Assembly: GCA_021234155.1 (NCBI GenBank)
Contig: JAJEKV010000064.1
Coordinates: 6,138,001 to 6,202,000 of the forward strand
Origin: Isoetes taiwanensis
Lineage: Eukaryota > Streptophyta > Lycopodiopsida > Isoetales > Isoetaceae
Length of the DNA stretch: 64,000 bases
Direction of reading: 5' to 3'
The translations under genes and the position numbers were made by a program. Of the stretch, positions 23,163 through 34,891 are shown in pieces; the stretch's first letter is position 1; each line of letters begins with the position of its first letter. The notes below the pieces were generated by a model. That model did no database searches. It was not told where the DNA came from and saw only the letters and a list, made by a program, of their open reading frames with translations.

Positions 23163-25480
23163 TTCAGTCCCTTACCAGAATGTAGCCAATATTTTTCCTG
23201 TACATGACAAATTATTTTCCTCTGCCTCTATGAAGAGAAATGTGCATGTTGATTATAGATTTGTTGGGATCCATCCCACATTTCTAGTCTCTGAACCAAA
23301 CCATCTGTAGAAGTCTGGAGAAATATCTGTAAAAGTGCTTCTGCTGCTATGTTGAAGAGGAATGGAGCCAAAAGATAGCCTTGCCCAATGCCCTTTTTTA
23401 TATCAAAATTGGGAGAGGATTCATCTTGGAATAAAATGGAGGCTCGAGCAAATCTCATAGTTTCATGACTTCATATGTAAAGAAGTTCCCACAATCTAGC
23501 TTGGACATCATCTTATGTAGAAAACTCCATCTAATATTGTCATATGCCTTGGTTTGACATAGGCTAGCTTTTGTCTTGTTTTTCTAGGCCCGTACAAGCC
23601 TTCAAATGAGCTGCCACATTACTTAGTATACTCTTATCAGGTAGAAACCCAGATTAGGCTTGTGAGATGTCTTCTGCTAAAATTGCCTTAGTCTTCTCTG
23701 TTATAGCCTTTACTATAATTTTGTAGAATGCAGATAAAAGGGTGATGGGCCTCTAGTCGTTAAGCGTGCATGGCTCCTTACACTTGGGCACCAAGATAAT
23801 ACAACTTGTGTTCAATCTTGAGTTTAAATTTTCAGCTTGCATAAAGTCTGTATAAGTAGAGAAGATATCCTCTTAATCTATTCCCAGTTGCATTCGTAGA
23901 ATTCTATGCAGATTCCATCCATTCCTGGGCATTTACTCTTAACTAGTAAACAGGTAGCCTGTTGAATATCCTTCATAGAGAGGGCAAGGCTTATAGAGTG
24001 TATCTTTCTAGGTAGAGCTTATTATGGGTGAGACTTTTGAAATCACTAGCTCTTCATATATGTCTTGAATTGATGAGTTATATTCCTCAAAGAAAGCATG
24101 GAAGTCTTTTGAGATCCCCTAGAAATTTAAGAGTCGAGCCATCTTATAATGTGATAGTTGATAGTGTAGATGACCCCCCCCCCTTTTTTTTCTTTAGACG
24201 CCTTAAAAAGGAACTTGGTGCATTTATCAGCTTCCTTTAACCAAGTCAAATGTGCTTTATATCTATTTGTAGCTATCTTTAATTCTTCTAATATTTTTAT
24301 CTGGTCTAACATCCCCTTCTCCTCCTTCCCATCATTGGGGTCCAACGCTCTAAGTGAATGGAGCTGGCTATAAAGGTTATCGAGCTCTTCCCTCTCTCCT
24401 TGCAATTTAGCTCTACCCCAACTTCTAGTAAAGTTTTTATATTGCCAGACCTGTTATCATGGTATCCATACTAGAATCCATTCTAAAAGCCGATTGCCAT
24501 CGGCTTTTGTAAGCCTTTACAAATTATGTAACCTTTCTATATCTAGCATTAAGTTTAATATTATTTTACCAGTTATAATCTTGCAGATCTGAGTGAATAT
24601 CACTTATGGATTAAGATCCAAGACTGCATTCTTCAATAGGTTCGATCTATGGAGATTGAGAAGGATGCACAATGCCGCGTCATTACTGTAGCATCTATCA
24701 TGTCTTGCTGAAGTCCTTTCCCATTCTATCCAACCATTATACCATATATCTCTTATCTCCATCTGATTCTATGAAGCCATTATCTTCTACCATATTATAC
24801 CACTAAACTTTCTCAAACACATATACAACTTCAGATGACACCCCTTGTCTATCCTCGGCTGCCTCCACCATGTTGAAATCTCCTACCATAAGCCAAGCTA
24901 TCTGAGTGTTGTAGCTCCTCAATTTGTGTCTAAGATGGCCTAGAGGGCACCTTTGCCTCAAGAGTTGTTATGGTGTAAACATTCACCAAACCAGACTCTA
25001 CCTTCCAGATGCTCTATGATGTTTATCATGTCGTCTATTGTAGTGATTTAACTCGCGACTTCATTTGCGTTAGGAGAAAATATAAAGCTTGTAGAGGAAG
25101 ACTTACTGACTACGGTATTTGTGTGCTTATGCAATGATAAATTCGTCTCCCTTTTGCACTTCTGGATGCATCTCTACATTTCTCTTCTTCTATTGCTTCT
25201 ATCAATGCAACGTATTTACACTTCAGATCTGCTAATTTATCCTTTGCTTATTTTTTCTTCTTGTTTCCATTGCTTCCTACATCTTCCATCTTTTTTATAA
25301 CACGGACTGGTATGCTTGCTTAGCGGATTGCTTCTGCCCATAACTACTATTCTTCTCCTACCATTATAGTTTTCAGCTTTTGGAGTGTTCCAACCATTCA
25401 TGCACGATTTAGGACCCATTTCTTCCATTTGGATACCCGTATTTAGAGTCCAGAATACCACAAAAGGGCTGAACATATCA
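23163..25480 (-). mobile_element. L1-type LINE remnant
   Basis: Reading leftward, broken frames give non-LTR retrotransposon motifs. WLKEADKCTKFLFKASKEK (near 24200) is the segment before the RT. RPITLLSAFYKI (near 23720) is an RT block, and its preceding Trp is replaced by a TAG. SGFLPDKSIL follows (near 23640), then SSPNFDIKKGIGQGYLLAPF (near 23400). The sequence stops before a YADD box, so the 3' part is missing. The part at 24700-25470 is endonuclease/ORF1-side sequence in poor condition. Not functional. Confidence 0.75.
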
Positions 25481-25499
25481 CATCCCGGACTTTGAATAT

Positions 25500-25714
25500 A
25501 ATAGTCCTATTTCGAACCCCGTATTTAGAGTCTGGGATGTAGTATTTCTGGCCTTTTTTGGTAGTATTTATGGCCACCCTTATCAGCTAGGTGATATTTC
25601 TGGCCCAAAAAAGTGGTATATCTAGCCAAAAAGAGTGGTATATCCGGCCAAAAACAAAAATGGTATTCTGGACAAAAAGTGATATTTTTGGCCAAAAACC
25701 AACCCTAAAACTGC
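25500..25714. repeat. Degenerate short repeats flanking the Ty3 element
   Basis: Repeated 'gtggtatatctagccaaaaa'-like and 'gatatttctggcc'-like units. Related phrases (a 'gaaataccacatccc' block) appear on the other side of the Ty3 element near 33060, so the Ty3 copy probably landed in an older repeat. Confidence 0.5.
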
Positions 25715-25719
25715 GTGGT

Positions 25720-26106
25720 TGTTAGAGCCTGAACTCTAACCTTGCAAGAAGGATGAAAAACCCAACAATCCAAGCTCAATCTATCAGATCAAGGCAATGC
25801 ACAAGACAAAGAATCATCATCTCCATAGCTAGATCAAGCAAAATGCTCTCTCCCAATACACCCTCTCTCTCTTCTTCTCTCTCTGCTCAGATAATAAAGT
25901 GCTCATCATGGATACGTGCAAATATCCTGCACGCGTGCATGCGCATATATCACTCCATATACGGTATACTATCTTCTATACCACCTCAATAGTGGTGAAT
26001 GTGGTTAGTGGTGACAAGTATGGTGAGTGGTGACGAGTGTGGTGATGAGTGTGGTGAGTGGTGACGAGTGTGGTGATGAGTGTGGTGAGTGGTGATCACC
26101 CCAACA
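25720..26106 (-). repeat. 3' LTR of the Ty3 element
   Basis: 387 bp, TG...CA boundaries. It differs from the 5' LTR by G for T (about 25795) and A for G (about 25944). It contains a 'gtggtga'-type minisatellite at 25993-26096. Confidence 0.95.
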
Positions 26107-26502
26107 AAGGGCGACCACAATTGGGAAAATGTGCCACTCAGGTGGCGAGAAACCCACAACAAAACAAACTCATATGGTCCTTGGGACATGTCCCCAAATG
26201 ACCCATTTACACCCTCCTCAAATCCAAATGACTAATACAAACAAACTGGTCCAAAATGACAGTGACGAAACAGAGCCTCTGTAACTGTGGCAAACTTTGA
26301 AAGCTGATATCTTGAGTTCCAGAACTCCGTTTGACCTGCACCATAGCTCGTTGGATTTGTATCGCCGAAACGCATCTTTTGATGTAGGATAGAGGAAGTA
26401 TTATTGAACTGTCACCATCTGTTTTTATAGAAAAACGACCTGCTGTGACCCAAAAATTCTCCACAATTCTCTGTAATTGGAGCTATGCCAAATCTGAATC
26501 CT
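26107..26502. other. Ty3 3' untranslated region
   Basis: Between the pol stop and the 3' LTR no coding sequence is seen. A purine-rich polypurine tract is not obvious next to the LTR; the minus strand there reads GTGGTCGCCCTT. Confidence 0.5.
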
Positions 26503-29500
26503 TTAGAATAGCACGTCTCTTTCAAAATAAGGTCTGAGATCCTTGCCATTTCTGGGATTAGGCAGCAATTCCCCTTCTGGAGTCATCAAGTAGAAAGCCC
26601 CACCTGGTACCTCTTTATCAATCAGAAATGGGCCTTCCCATGGGCTTTGAAATTTGGATAGATGCTTCTTAGTGGTCCTGCACAACACCAATTGGCCTTC
26701 CTCAAATGGATTGACAACCTGTAACTTGTCTTTGATAAGCTTTACTTTCTGTTTATGCCTCATATTGAAGTCTGCTGCTTCTTGTCTCATCTCTTGCAAT
26801 TGCAGCAAATCATCCATCCTATTATGTACTTGATTTGAAGTTGGAACTTCTCCTAAATTCTCATAATAAGGTAGCTCCACAAATGAACACAAAGGAATGT
26901 CCAAATGAATAGGCATCACAGCTTGCACTCCATAAACCAATTCAAATGGTGTAAAATCTCAGAGCCAACTTGTAAGTACACCAAAAACTCCATAAGGCAC
27001 CATCAAGGCTTCATGCCAATTTCTTCTTTGATTATCCTTCACTGTTTTGGCCAAGATAGCTTTCAGAATTTTGTTAGTAGACTCAGCTTGCCCATTGCCC
27101 TGTGGATAATAAGCAGAAGCTTGCACATGTTGAACACCAATCTTTTCGGTTAACTGAGCTACTACTTTTCTCATTAAATGACTTCCCCGATCAGACAAAA
27201 GAATGGTTGGAACACCAAACCGAGAAATCAAATTGTGATAAAGAAAGCTTACTGTGGTATTTTCTGTAGCATGCTTTGCTGGAATTGCTTCTACCCACTT
27301 TGTAAACATACATGTGGCTGCCAAGATATACTTATGACCTTTGGAAGATGGAGGATTGATAGGCCCAATGTAATTCAATCCCCACATATGAAATGGACCA
27401 ACACTCAAAATAGGATGGAATGGCATATTATTGTGGCCTGTTAACTGCTTGTGCCTTTGACACTTCTCACATTTACTAACAAAGTCTCTAGTATCCTTGT
27501 AAAGAGTTGGCCAATAATATCCCCAATGAAGGATCTTCCGAGCTGTGGTTCTGGCTGCAAAATGCCCCTGACAATCATGTGCTTGCTGCAACAAATCATG
27601 AGTTTGCTGACCAGCAACACATCTTAATAAGAGACCTTCCATAGTCCTCTTATAAAGAATAGCTTCATGCACTACATAACCAGCTGCTTGTACTCTAAGA
27701 GCATGCTTTTGTTGTTTTGAAAATGATGAAGGATAAGTCTGATCTTGTAAATACCTGTATATATTGGCATACCAAAGATCCACGGTCTCAATAAACCCTT
27801 GTAATACTTCATTATCCTGAAATGCTACTTGCTGGTCTGTTTCCTCTTCTATTTCAGCACTACTACTCAAATAGGCACTTGGATTATGAGCTCCTTGAGC
27901 CATCTTAACATACTTCAACTCAAATTCTTGTATGATAAGAGCCCATCTTGTAAACTTAGGATCTTGGACAGTCTTGTTGTAAATGCATGGCAATGGGTTC
28001 ACATCCATATGAATGTAAACATACTGTACATTTACGGAATTCCATTGTGAAGGAAGAAGATAATGTCTAAATTTGTTCAAGGCTCACTTCAATGCCAACC
28101 CAAGATGCTCCAGATGAGTCCATTTCTACTCTTGTGGAGTTAATACCCTGCTAGCATAGTAATTCACATCATATTGCTGATTTTTCTGACATAGTGTGAC
28201 AGTGACAGCCAAAGCTTGCTCCCAAACAGTAAAGAATAAATGAAAAGGCTCACTCATTCTTGGAGGAATCAGCAAAGTTCTCTCTTTCAATTGTCCAAGG
28301 CACCATTCAAATGCTTCTTGAGCGTCCTCCTTCCATCTAAAATTCTGCCCTGGCTTCATACAATTCACAAGTGGCTGGGTTATTTTAGCAAAATTATGCA
28401 AATACCTCCTACTAAAACTGAGTTGGCCATATAAACTTCTAACTTGGGATACATTTGTAGGTGGTTTGACCTTCTCCAAGGCTGCAATCTTACCATGATC
28501 CACTTGTAATCCCTTTTCTGAAACATAATTGCCCAATAGTTTTCCTCCTCTAGTGAAGAAAATACACTTAGCAGGATTCAAACTTATACCATACAGCCGG
28601 CATCTTTCAAGAACTTTTCTGAGATGATCCAAGTGATCCTTTCTTGGATTAGAAAATACTGTTAAGTCATCTATAAAGACTCTCAAAAAGTCTAAAATAT
28701 CATGAAAAGCATATGTCATAGCTCGCTGAAATGTGGCTGGAGCATTTGTGAGGCCAAAAGGTAATACCTTATAAGCATAGATGCCAAAAGGTGTTCGAAA
28801 AGCCATCATTGCTTGATGTGGTGGATAGATTTGGATCTGATTATATCCTGAGTAACCATCCAAGAAAGAATAGGCCTGATTTCCTGCAACAATATCCAAC
28901 AAGGTGTCTATGAATGGTGTAGGAAAATAATCTCTTTTGGTAGCTTTGTTGAGATCCCTGTAATCAATGCATACTCGGATTGAATTATTTGGCTTTCTCA
29001 CTGGTACAATAGAACTGATCCAATCTGAATTTGGCACTGGTACAATAAATCCTGCATCCAAAAGCTTCATGACTTCAACCTTTACTTGCTCCTCTATTGC
29101 TGGACTCATTCTCCTTTGAGCTTGTTGGACTGGTTTTGATCCCTGTTTCAAATCAATGGTATGAACCACAACCTCCGGTGGAATGCCTTTCAATTCTTTG
29201 TAATTTCTTGCCAAAACATCCCTGAATTCTCTTAACAAAGATATCAAATCACGTTCCTCCTCTTGAGTAAGATCGCCTCCAATAGTAACCAATTCTTCTT
29301 GATTGCCTTGAGAAATATTGATGTTCTTGACTGAATGTGGTGACTGTAATGAATGTGGTGACTGTGGTGACGAATGTGGTGATTGTGGTGACAGTGATGA
29401 ATGTGGTGCGTGTGATGACTGTAATGGATGTGGTGGATGTGATGATTGTGATGAATTTGGTGCATGTGGTGACTGTAATGACTGTGGTGAATATGGACTG

Positions 29501-30378
29501 ATCTGATTTACCTCATCCTCCAAAATGTGCGCATGCCACCAAGCTGCTTGTCCTTGTATAGTGGGCTGATTTCTGTTTACCCCATCCATGCTTGATGTCA
29601 AAATCAGCATTTCTACTTGATCTTGATCAATTTCTTGCTGAAATAAACTCTCCCCAATGGGTCTTTGAATGGACTCCTCCTGCATGTTTACAAGAGTCTC
29701 TTGTAACTCACCTTCACCAATACTTTCAAGTCTTTGGAGATACTTATCTGCAACTTGCTGCTGTAAATGACATATTTCTGAAATTTGGGTACCTTTTAAC
29801 CACTTGTACAAAATCTTATCTTCCCTGTCACCCACTTCCAAGACATGAAAACAACTAAGACCTTGCTGCCCTGACACCATAGCATTCTCTTTGCTGATTT
29901 CTAACTGCGGGCTGCTCAAAGAAGGATTGCAAAGAAAGGTACATTTTGCTGATTTCAGAGGATGATCTATAGTAACCTTGTATTCTCCTTGAAAGATGTT
30001 CATTTCGCGCTTCCTCCATGAAGTCTCAGCTTGTACGGCATCTAACCATGTACGACTCAGCAGCAAAGTATAAGTTTCAGCATGCACACTCTCTAGAAAT
30101 TTCAAAACCATGAAATCCAAGATTGCTTCCACCTCGTAGACCTTGCATAAGACATTTCTTATGACTCCCATAGGCTGCACCTTCATTTGATTAAATGCTT
30201 TGAGCATCATAGTTGTCGGTTCCATCATTTTCAATCCAACTTGAAGCATTATGTGGTAAGGCATTACATTCACTCCACTGCCGGTATCTATGTTGGCCTC
30301 TTTGATTAGATATCCATTAATACTTACATCACAAAGAAATGGCCCAGGATCCTTGGATTGCCGGGCTGGTGGCTCCAT
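26503..30378 (-). pseudogene. Ty3 Pol polyprotein with three nonsense codons
   Basis: One long frame in standard Ty3 order. Protease: catalytic IDTGSGVN at residues 30-37. RT: IRVCIDYRDLNK, LPFGLTNAPATFQRAM and a catalytic FIDD near 28675 where most relatives have YxDD. RNase H: KFRHYLLPSQW. Integrase: HHCC finger with CEKCQRH near 27460, then the core. In-frame stops are TAG at 28126-28128 and TGA at 28084-28086 (both in RNase H; relatives have Trp in the latter context, before ALNKFRHYL), and TGA at 26959-26961 late in the integrase. The first catalytic Asp of the integrase is replaced by Asn (AAT at 27373-27375, in WGLNYIGP); the second Asp (LLSDRGSH) and the Glu (GQAESTNK) remain. A low-complexity Ser/Pro/His/Gln linker (29330-29510) separates protease and RT. 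Expected product: polymerase and integrase of the element. Confidence 0.9.
29335..29505 (-). repeat. Minisatellite in the pol linker
   Basis: Plus-strand 'gaatgtggtgact'-type units encode a Ser/Pro/His/Gln-rich linker on the minus strand. The same 'gtggtga' repeat style occurs in both LTRs (25993-26096 and 32704-32807). Confidence 0.75.
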
Positions 30379-32240
30379 TCTCCTCCTGTCGGTATCATTT
30401 GATATGATTTGCTGGACTGAAATTTCTGATTTTGTTCTCCCCCTAACTCTTGTAACAAATTTGGAGAATAATGCATCAATTGTTCAAGAGTAAGTGTAAC
30501 TTTAGTGGCCAAAACTTGGCTGATCACATCATCTTCATTTTGAATTTCCTCATCCACCATAGGAGGCATCACTATGGGCTGATTTTCTTCTATAGACTGA
30601 AACTGTTCTGTGGGCAACACATTGAATTGCACCTTCTTAGGTGCTGACACCTTCAAAGCTTGTTCCTTCAAAGCCTTTGGAAAAGAGGTCTTAGTCTTCT
30701 CCGCAATTGGCACTACTCTTGGTTCTTGAACCACCTTTTGTGATCTTGTAACTGCATTTACTTCTCCAATCTCTTCTTCTTGCTGAAATGGGTCATGCTC
30801 CACCTCAACAAATCCACAATTTACTACTGATTTTGCCTTCTCTTGCTTCTTAAGCTCCTCAATAAGAGCCTTAACTTGAGGATTATCAATGTACTTTGCA
30901 TCTTGAATGCGAACATCATTATTAAGAAGAGGTGCAGATTCAAACACTTGCTGCCTTGGTGGATACTTGTTGGTTGCCCATTCCAGTTTCCCATGAATTT
31001 TCCAACAAGTAGTCTCATCATGCTTGAATTTATCACATAACTTGCAATACAAATGAGCCTTACTTGGATACCATCCCTGTTTTGGCTGCACCATTTGTGT
31101 GGAACCCATTGGAGCTTGTTGAGCAATTGGAGCTTGTGGCATCATTGGAACTTGTGGTATAATAGGTGCTGCTTGCATTGGTTGAATAGGAATAGGTGGT
31201 GGTTGTTGCATAACAGCAAATACCGGATTGGCCCTTTCAAAGAATCTCTTCTCCCTACATTCTTGATCATTATGGCCCTTGATTTGGCATCTTGAGCAGA
31301 ATTTCAGCAATCTACATGTAGTATCAGAATGCCCAATAGACCCACAATACTCACAAGTAATAAACTGCACCTCCCTTGGCTTCTCACCAATTGTAAGCTT
31401 AGAAATCTTGGCTGCAATCTCCTCTGTTTTATGCTCTGGAGCAGCAACTTCATGAATGTATCCCAGCTTATCTTCAGCCTTGAGAGCATACGTTTGTGCC
31501 TCTAGTAATGTTGTAGGTTGTTTAGCCTTCACCTTATGAGCAATAGCTCGTTTCAGCCCCTTCACATACCATTGGATATCCATTTCATCATTCCTTGCAA
31601 TCTTCCAATGAACCACGGCTTTGAGAACCGCAATATACCTCTGATTATACTCTCTAATTGATTCATCTTCTTTTTGTGTAAAATTGGTCCACCTTTCCAT
31701 AGTCTTATCCTTACCATGAACTTCTTGATAATTAGCAATGAAAGCTTCCTTTAATTCCTGATATGTCATGGTATCTGGCTGAGTTTGTGCCCATTCTTCC
31801 ACTGAATCTTGCAAAGAACTATGAAACCAAAGCAAGTAATCAGCAGCCGGTAACTTACATTGCTGGCAATACCTCTCAAACTTCACAATATGCTTCAAAG
31901 GATCCCGATCCACCAGATCATCAAACTTTGGAATCCCCATTGTCTGAAAACCCCATACCATAGGTGGTAATACAGCCATCTCTGCCTCTTCTTGAGTGTC
32001 TTGAAATTGAAAAACCGAAATTGAATCTCCCTTCAATTTGAAAAACGAAATTGGATTACCGTCTAGATCGGTAAATGGAATCAAAACCTCCTGGATCTGA
32101 GAACTAGACCCCAGATCTGCTCCCAAATTTAAAAACGAAATTGAATCTTGATGCAATTTTGAGCCCAAAGATTGACTCACCGGTCCCCTTCTTGTTACGA
32201 TAGAGCTTGGTGGTATCTTCTTCTTACTTCTCTTGGGCAT
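30324..32240 (-). CDS. Ty3 Gag polyprotein (638 residues)
   Basis: The structural protein that packages element RNA in cytoplasmic particles. The ATG at 32240 lies 190 bases inside the 5' LTR. A retrotransposon gag helical domain lies at about 100-260. Three CCHC zinc knuckles follow, each CX2CX4HX4C: Cys296-Cys309, Cys315-Cys328 and Cys399-Cys412; the last is separated by a Pro/Gln/Met-rich linker. The C-terminus is polar and Glu-rich. The frame is open throughout, in contrast to pol. It ends after ILGHFFVM at 30324 and overlaps pol (start 30378) in the -1 frame, which remains open further upstream. Pol may thus be made by frameshifting, but no canonical slippery heptamer was found in the overlap. 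Confidence 0.9.
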   Translation of the reverse strand: MPKRSKKKIPPSSIVTRRGPVSQSLGSKLHQDSISFLNLGADLGSSSQIQEVLIPFTDLDGNPISFFKLKGDSISVFQFQDTQEEAEMAVLPPMVWGFQTMGIPKFDDLVDRDPLKHIVKFERYCQQCKLPAADYLLWFHSSLQDSVEEWAQTQPDTMTYQELKEAFIANYQEVHGKDKTMERWTNFTQKEDESIREYNQRYIAVLKAVVHWKIARNDEMDIQWYVKGLKRAIAHKVKAKQPTTLLEAQTYALKAEDKLGYIHEVAAPEHKTEEIAAKISKLTIGEKPREVQFITCEYCGSIGHSDTTCRLLKFCSRCQIKGHNDQECREKRFFERANPVFAVMQQPPPIPIQPMQAAPIIPQVPMMPQAPIAQQAPMGSTQMVQPKQGWYPSKAHLYCKLCDKFKHDETTCWKIHGKLEWATNKYPPRQQVFESAPLLNNDVRIQDAKYIDNPQVKALIEELKKQEKAKSVVNCGFVEVEHDPFQQEEEIGEVNAVTRSQKVVQEPRVVPIAEKTKTSFPKALKEQALKVSAPKKVQFNVLPTEQFQSIEENQPIVMPPMVDEEIQNEDDVISQVLATKVTLTLEQLMHYSPNLLQELGGEQNQKFQSSKSYQMIPTGGEWSHQPGNPRILGHFFVM

Positions 32241-32410
32241 AAAACTATGCTCCCCTTGTCAAATTCTACCCCACAAATCAATTACGGCAAAATCCCCTTC
32301 ACCCAAGAAATTGCTCCTTTCTCAATGGTGCCGTTCTTTACCGACGATCACCAATACCAATGGTAACAACTCCTTTTTCAATGGAAATTCTTGCCGATCA
32401 ATGGTCTGTC

Positions 32411-32430
32411 GAGCACCGTGGTCGCCAAAT
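32411..32430 (-). promoter_or_regulatory. Primer binding site of the Ty3 element (candidate)
   Basis: Two to three bases inside the 5' LTR the minus strand reads TGGCGACCACGGTGCTC. It starts with TGG, the complement of a tRNA CCA end, as a primer binding site should. The first bases resemble tRNA-Arg sites of Tat/Ogre elements; the tRNA is not assigned. Confidence 0.55.
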
Positions 32431-32817
32431 TGTTAGAGCCTGAACTCTAACCTTGCAAGAAGGATGAAAAACCCAACAATCCAAGCTCAATCTATCAGAT
32501 CAATGCAATGCACAAGACAAAGAATCATCATCTCCATAGCTAGATCAAGCAAAATGCTCTCTCCCAATACACCCTCTCTCTCTTCTTCTCTCTCTGCTCA
32601 GATAATAAAGTGCTCATCATGGATACGTGCAAATATCCTGCACGCGTGCATGCGCGTATATCACTCCATATACGGTATACTATCTTCTATACCACCTCAA
32701 TAGTGGTGAATGTGGTTAGTGGTGACAAGTATGGTGAGTGGTGACGAGTGTGGTGATGAGTGTGGTGAGTGGTGACGAGTGTGGTGATGAGTGTGGTGAG
32801 TGGTGATCACCCCAACA
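32431..32817 (-). repeat. 5' LTR of the Ty3 element
   Basis: 387 bp, same boundaries as the 3' LTR, followed directly by target duplication GTGGT. Transcription should start within it and run leftward into gag. Confidence 0.95.
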
Positions 32818-32822
32818 GTGGT

Positions 32823-34890
32823 GGAGTTGAGATGTTTGATAAGATTATTCTCGCAGCTCTATGGATGGTGTGATCTGCTTCAAAAGCCTTTCTAATCACA
32901 TTGTTTGCCTTTTCAATGTTGGTTTGATGAAGAGAGGAAGCAATTTGAATTCAGGTAGAGTCGAATTCAAAAATGCCCCAAAACAGTTGGTTCTGGGCTT
33001 GAAACTATGAAGTATACAGTGGCTGATAATGGGTGGCTAGAAATACCATAAAAAGAGGCAAGAAATACCACATCCCAGACCCTGAATACGACAATCCCAT
33101 TTCTTTGCCTACTTTTACATTCCCTGATATGTTCAAGTTTGCCCTCTCTAGGGATTGAACTATATTTTGTGGGATAAAATCTCTCCAATTAGGCCTAAAT
33201 TATCGCTACAAGAATCATGACTTACATTTGGTCTAGCTACAGCTACTGGCAATGATCTGCTATAAACTGGTACAGATTGGAGGGCTTGTTACAAAACAAA
33301 TTGGTGACCTAACAGGCTTGCGGACCGCCTGACAATCTGATGGGGACCATGGGCCCCATATGATTGTCGATAATCATATGGACCACCATTCTAAAACAGG
33401 TTTATCGATAGTCGATGTTCTATCGCTCACCATTTCAATAGGTCAATCCTTTGTGTCCCATTGTTCCAACATAGTCTTATGTTATAGATTGAGCAAGTTC
33501 AAACTCAATTAGTTATCCATATTTACCATTGCATTTTTTATATTATTGTTACAAGAAATTCATCGTGGCAGCAATTTTTTACTTCCTTGTGTTTAAAAAA
33601 GTGAGCAAGTAAAGAGGTCTGCAACAACCAAATCGCAAACATTTTCCTTAACTAAATTGCTTATCTTATATTCTCCTATGTTTTTTTCGATCTTTTGCAA
33701 GTTATTCACATTCTTTATCAAAGCAGTCTTGCTAGTTAAACTAGAAAAATCCTTTATATGGATTTTGTCAAGTTGGACGAACTCTAGTTGGTCAGACATT
33801 CAAGAGGCTTGCTATTTAGAGGTTTTTTGTAGCATACTCCATCCCATGAACCTATGACTACATATATATTGTTGTATTTGTGGCCATTGTTTGCCCCTTC
33901 AAATTATCCACATCATGTTGTTTCCCTTTTACATCTAGTCCCTCCTAAATAGGGGCATTTGGCTATTTTATAATGCTATAAAGAATATCACAAATATGAT
34001 TTGCTATTGGAGTAATAGATTCGGTCAAACTACTATTCTATAATCACAACTACAAATTAACATAAACATTAAATATGAACATTCTGCAAAAAATAAGGGC
34101 AACAAATAGAAAGACCATTTACACTGGCTTGTTTATTTTTCTTGTCCATAGCTCATTCCAACAACCATATCTCATTCTACATAGTCATAGGCATCGCCAA
34201 ACCCACTTCTCATTTTCAATTTTTCTTCCCTGGGTCGTCGTTCTTTTTGCACAAGAAGAATTGGGCCTTTCCTCAAGGTCTCTCAGTTGCATAATAAATG
34301 TAGATTCCCATTGGCCTTTTCTTTGTGCTAAATTTTGCCTAGCCTTTTGCTTTTCCACTTTTGTCCGGACCCAAACAACTGCAATCTTCTCGATTAAGCT
34401 TCATTTTTTCTTTGGGTTTGTTTAATGTGGAAAGAATCTGTTGCCTTTATTTGGGAGGTGTGGACAGAGTAATTGAGGAATTGGCCCTTTTCGCGCCGAA
34501 ATTGCCCTTGCTTAACATTTATACCATTACTTATCTTCTTTTAATATCTTATATGAATTAAGCCTAGCCTTGTTAGACTAGTTAACTTATCCTATCAGCT
34601 GGATATTGCCATGCCCTTTATAGTTGTCCAGCATTCGACCATATCCAGGCATGCTATGTTGAGTTAGTCCCTCGTAACCAGGCGCTACATATGATGTTAG
34701 ACACGGCCCCTTAGTGGGCGACAAGACATTGAAATGTACCCTAATGTGAGATATCATTGTATAGTTTGGCAACTAGATGTTCTTTTTGTTTGGTCCTATA
34801 GGCCAGTTGGTCTCAGTGGATGATAAAAAATTATTTATTCATTCATTCACTCATACAATAATGAATTATACTTTTATTAATATAATTAAC
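32823..34890. other. Gene-free DNA right of the Ty3 element
   Basis: No recognised gene. A perfect 10-bp inverted repeat (CCATATGATT with AATCATATGG, 6-base loop) lies at 33356-33381. Open frames here are short and hydrophobic without family similarity. Confidence 0.4.
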
Positions 34891-34891
34891 A

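Larger units (their letters stand above)
25720..32817 (-). mobile_element. Complete, recently inserted Ty3/gypsy retrotransposon (7.1 kb)
   Basis: Both LTRs are 387 bp, begin TGTTAGAGCC and end CACCCCAACA in plus orientation, and are flanked by a perfect 5-bp target duplication GTGGT (25715-25719 and 32818-32822). By eye the LTRs differ at only two sites, so insertion is recent. Gag and pol read leftward. Pol order is protease, RT, RNase H, integrase, which defines Ty3. No chromodomain follows the integrase. RT phrases such as SFLDGYSGYNQI suggest a non-chromovirus (Tat-like) lineage; that is an inference. Pol carries three in-frame stops and a changed integrase active-site residue, so this copy probably cannot mobilise itself. 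Confidence 0.95.

Noticed and set aside
29318-29506. Plus-strand Cys/Gly/Asp-rich frame resembling a metallothionein
   Set aside because: It is the antisense of the minisatellite linker in Ty3 pol; its composition follows from the 'gtggtgact' repeats.
34075-34425. 116-codon plus-strand frame
   Set aside because: No domain, no homology signal, atypical composition; chance open frame.
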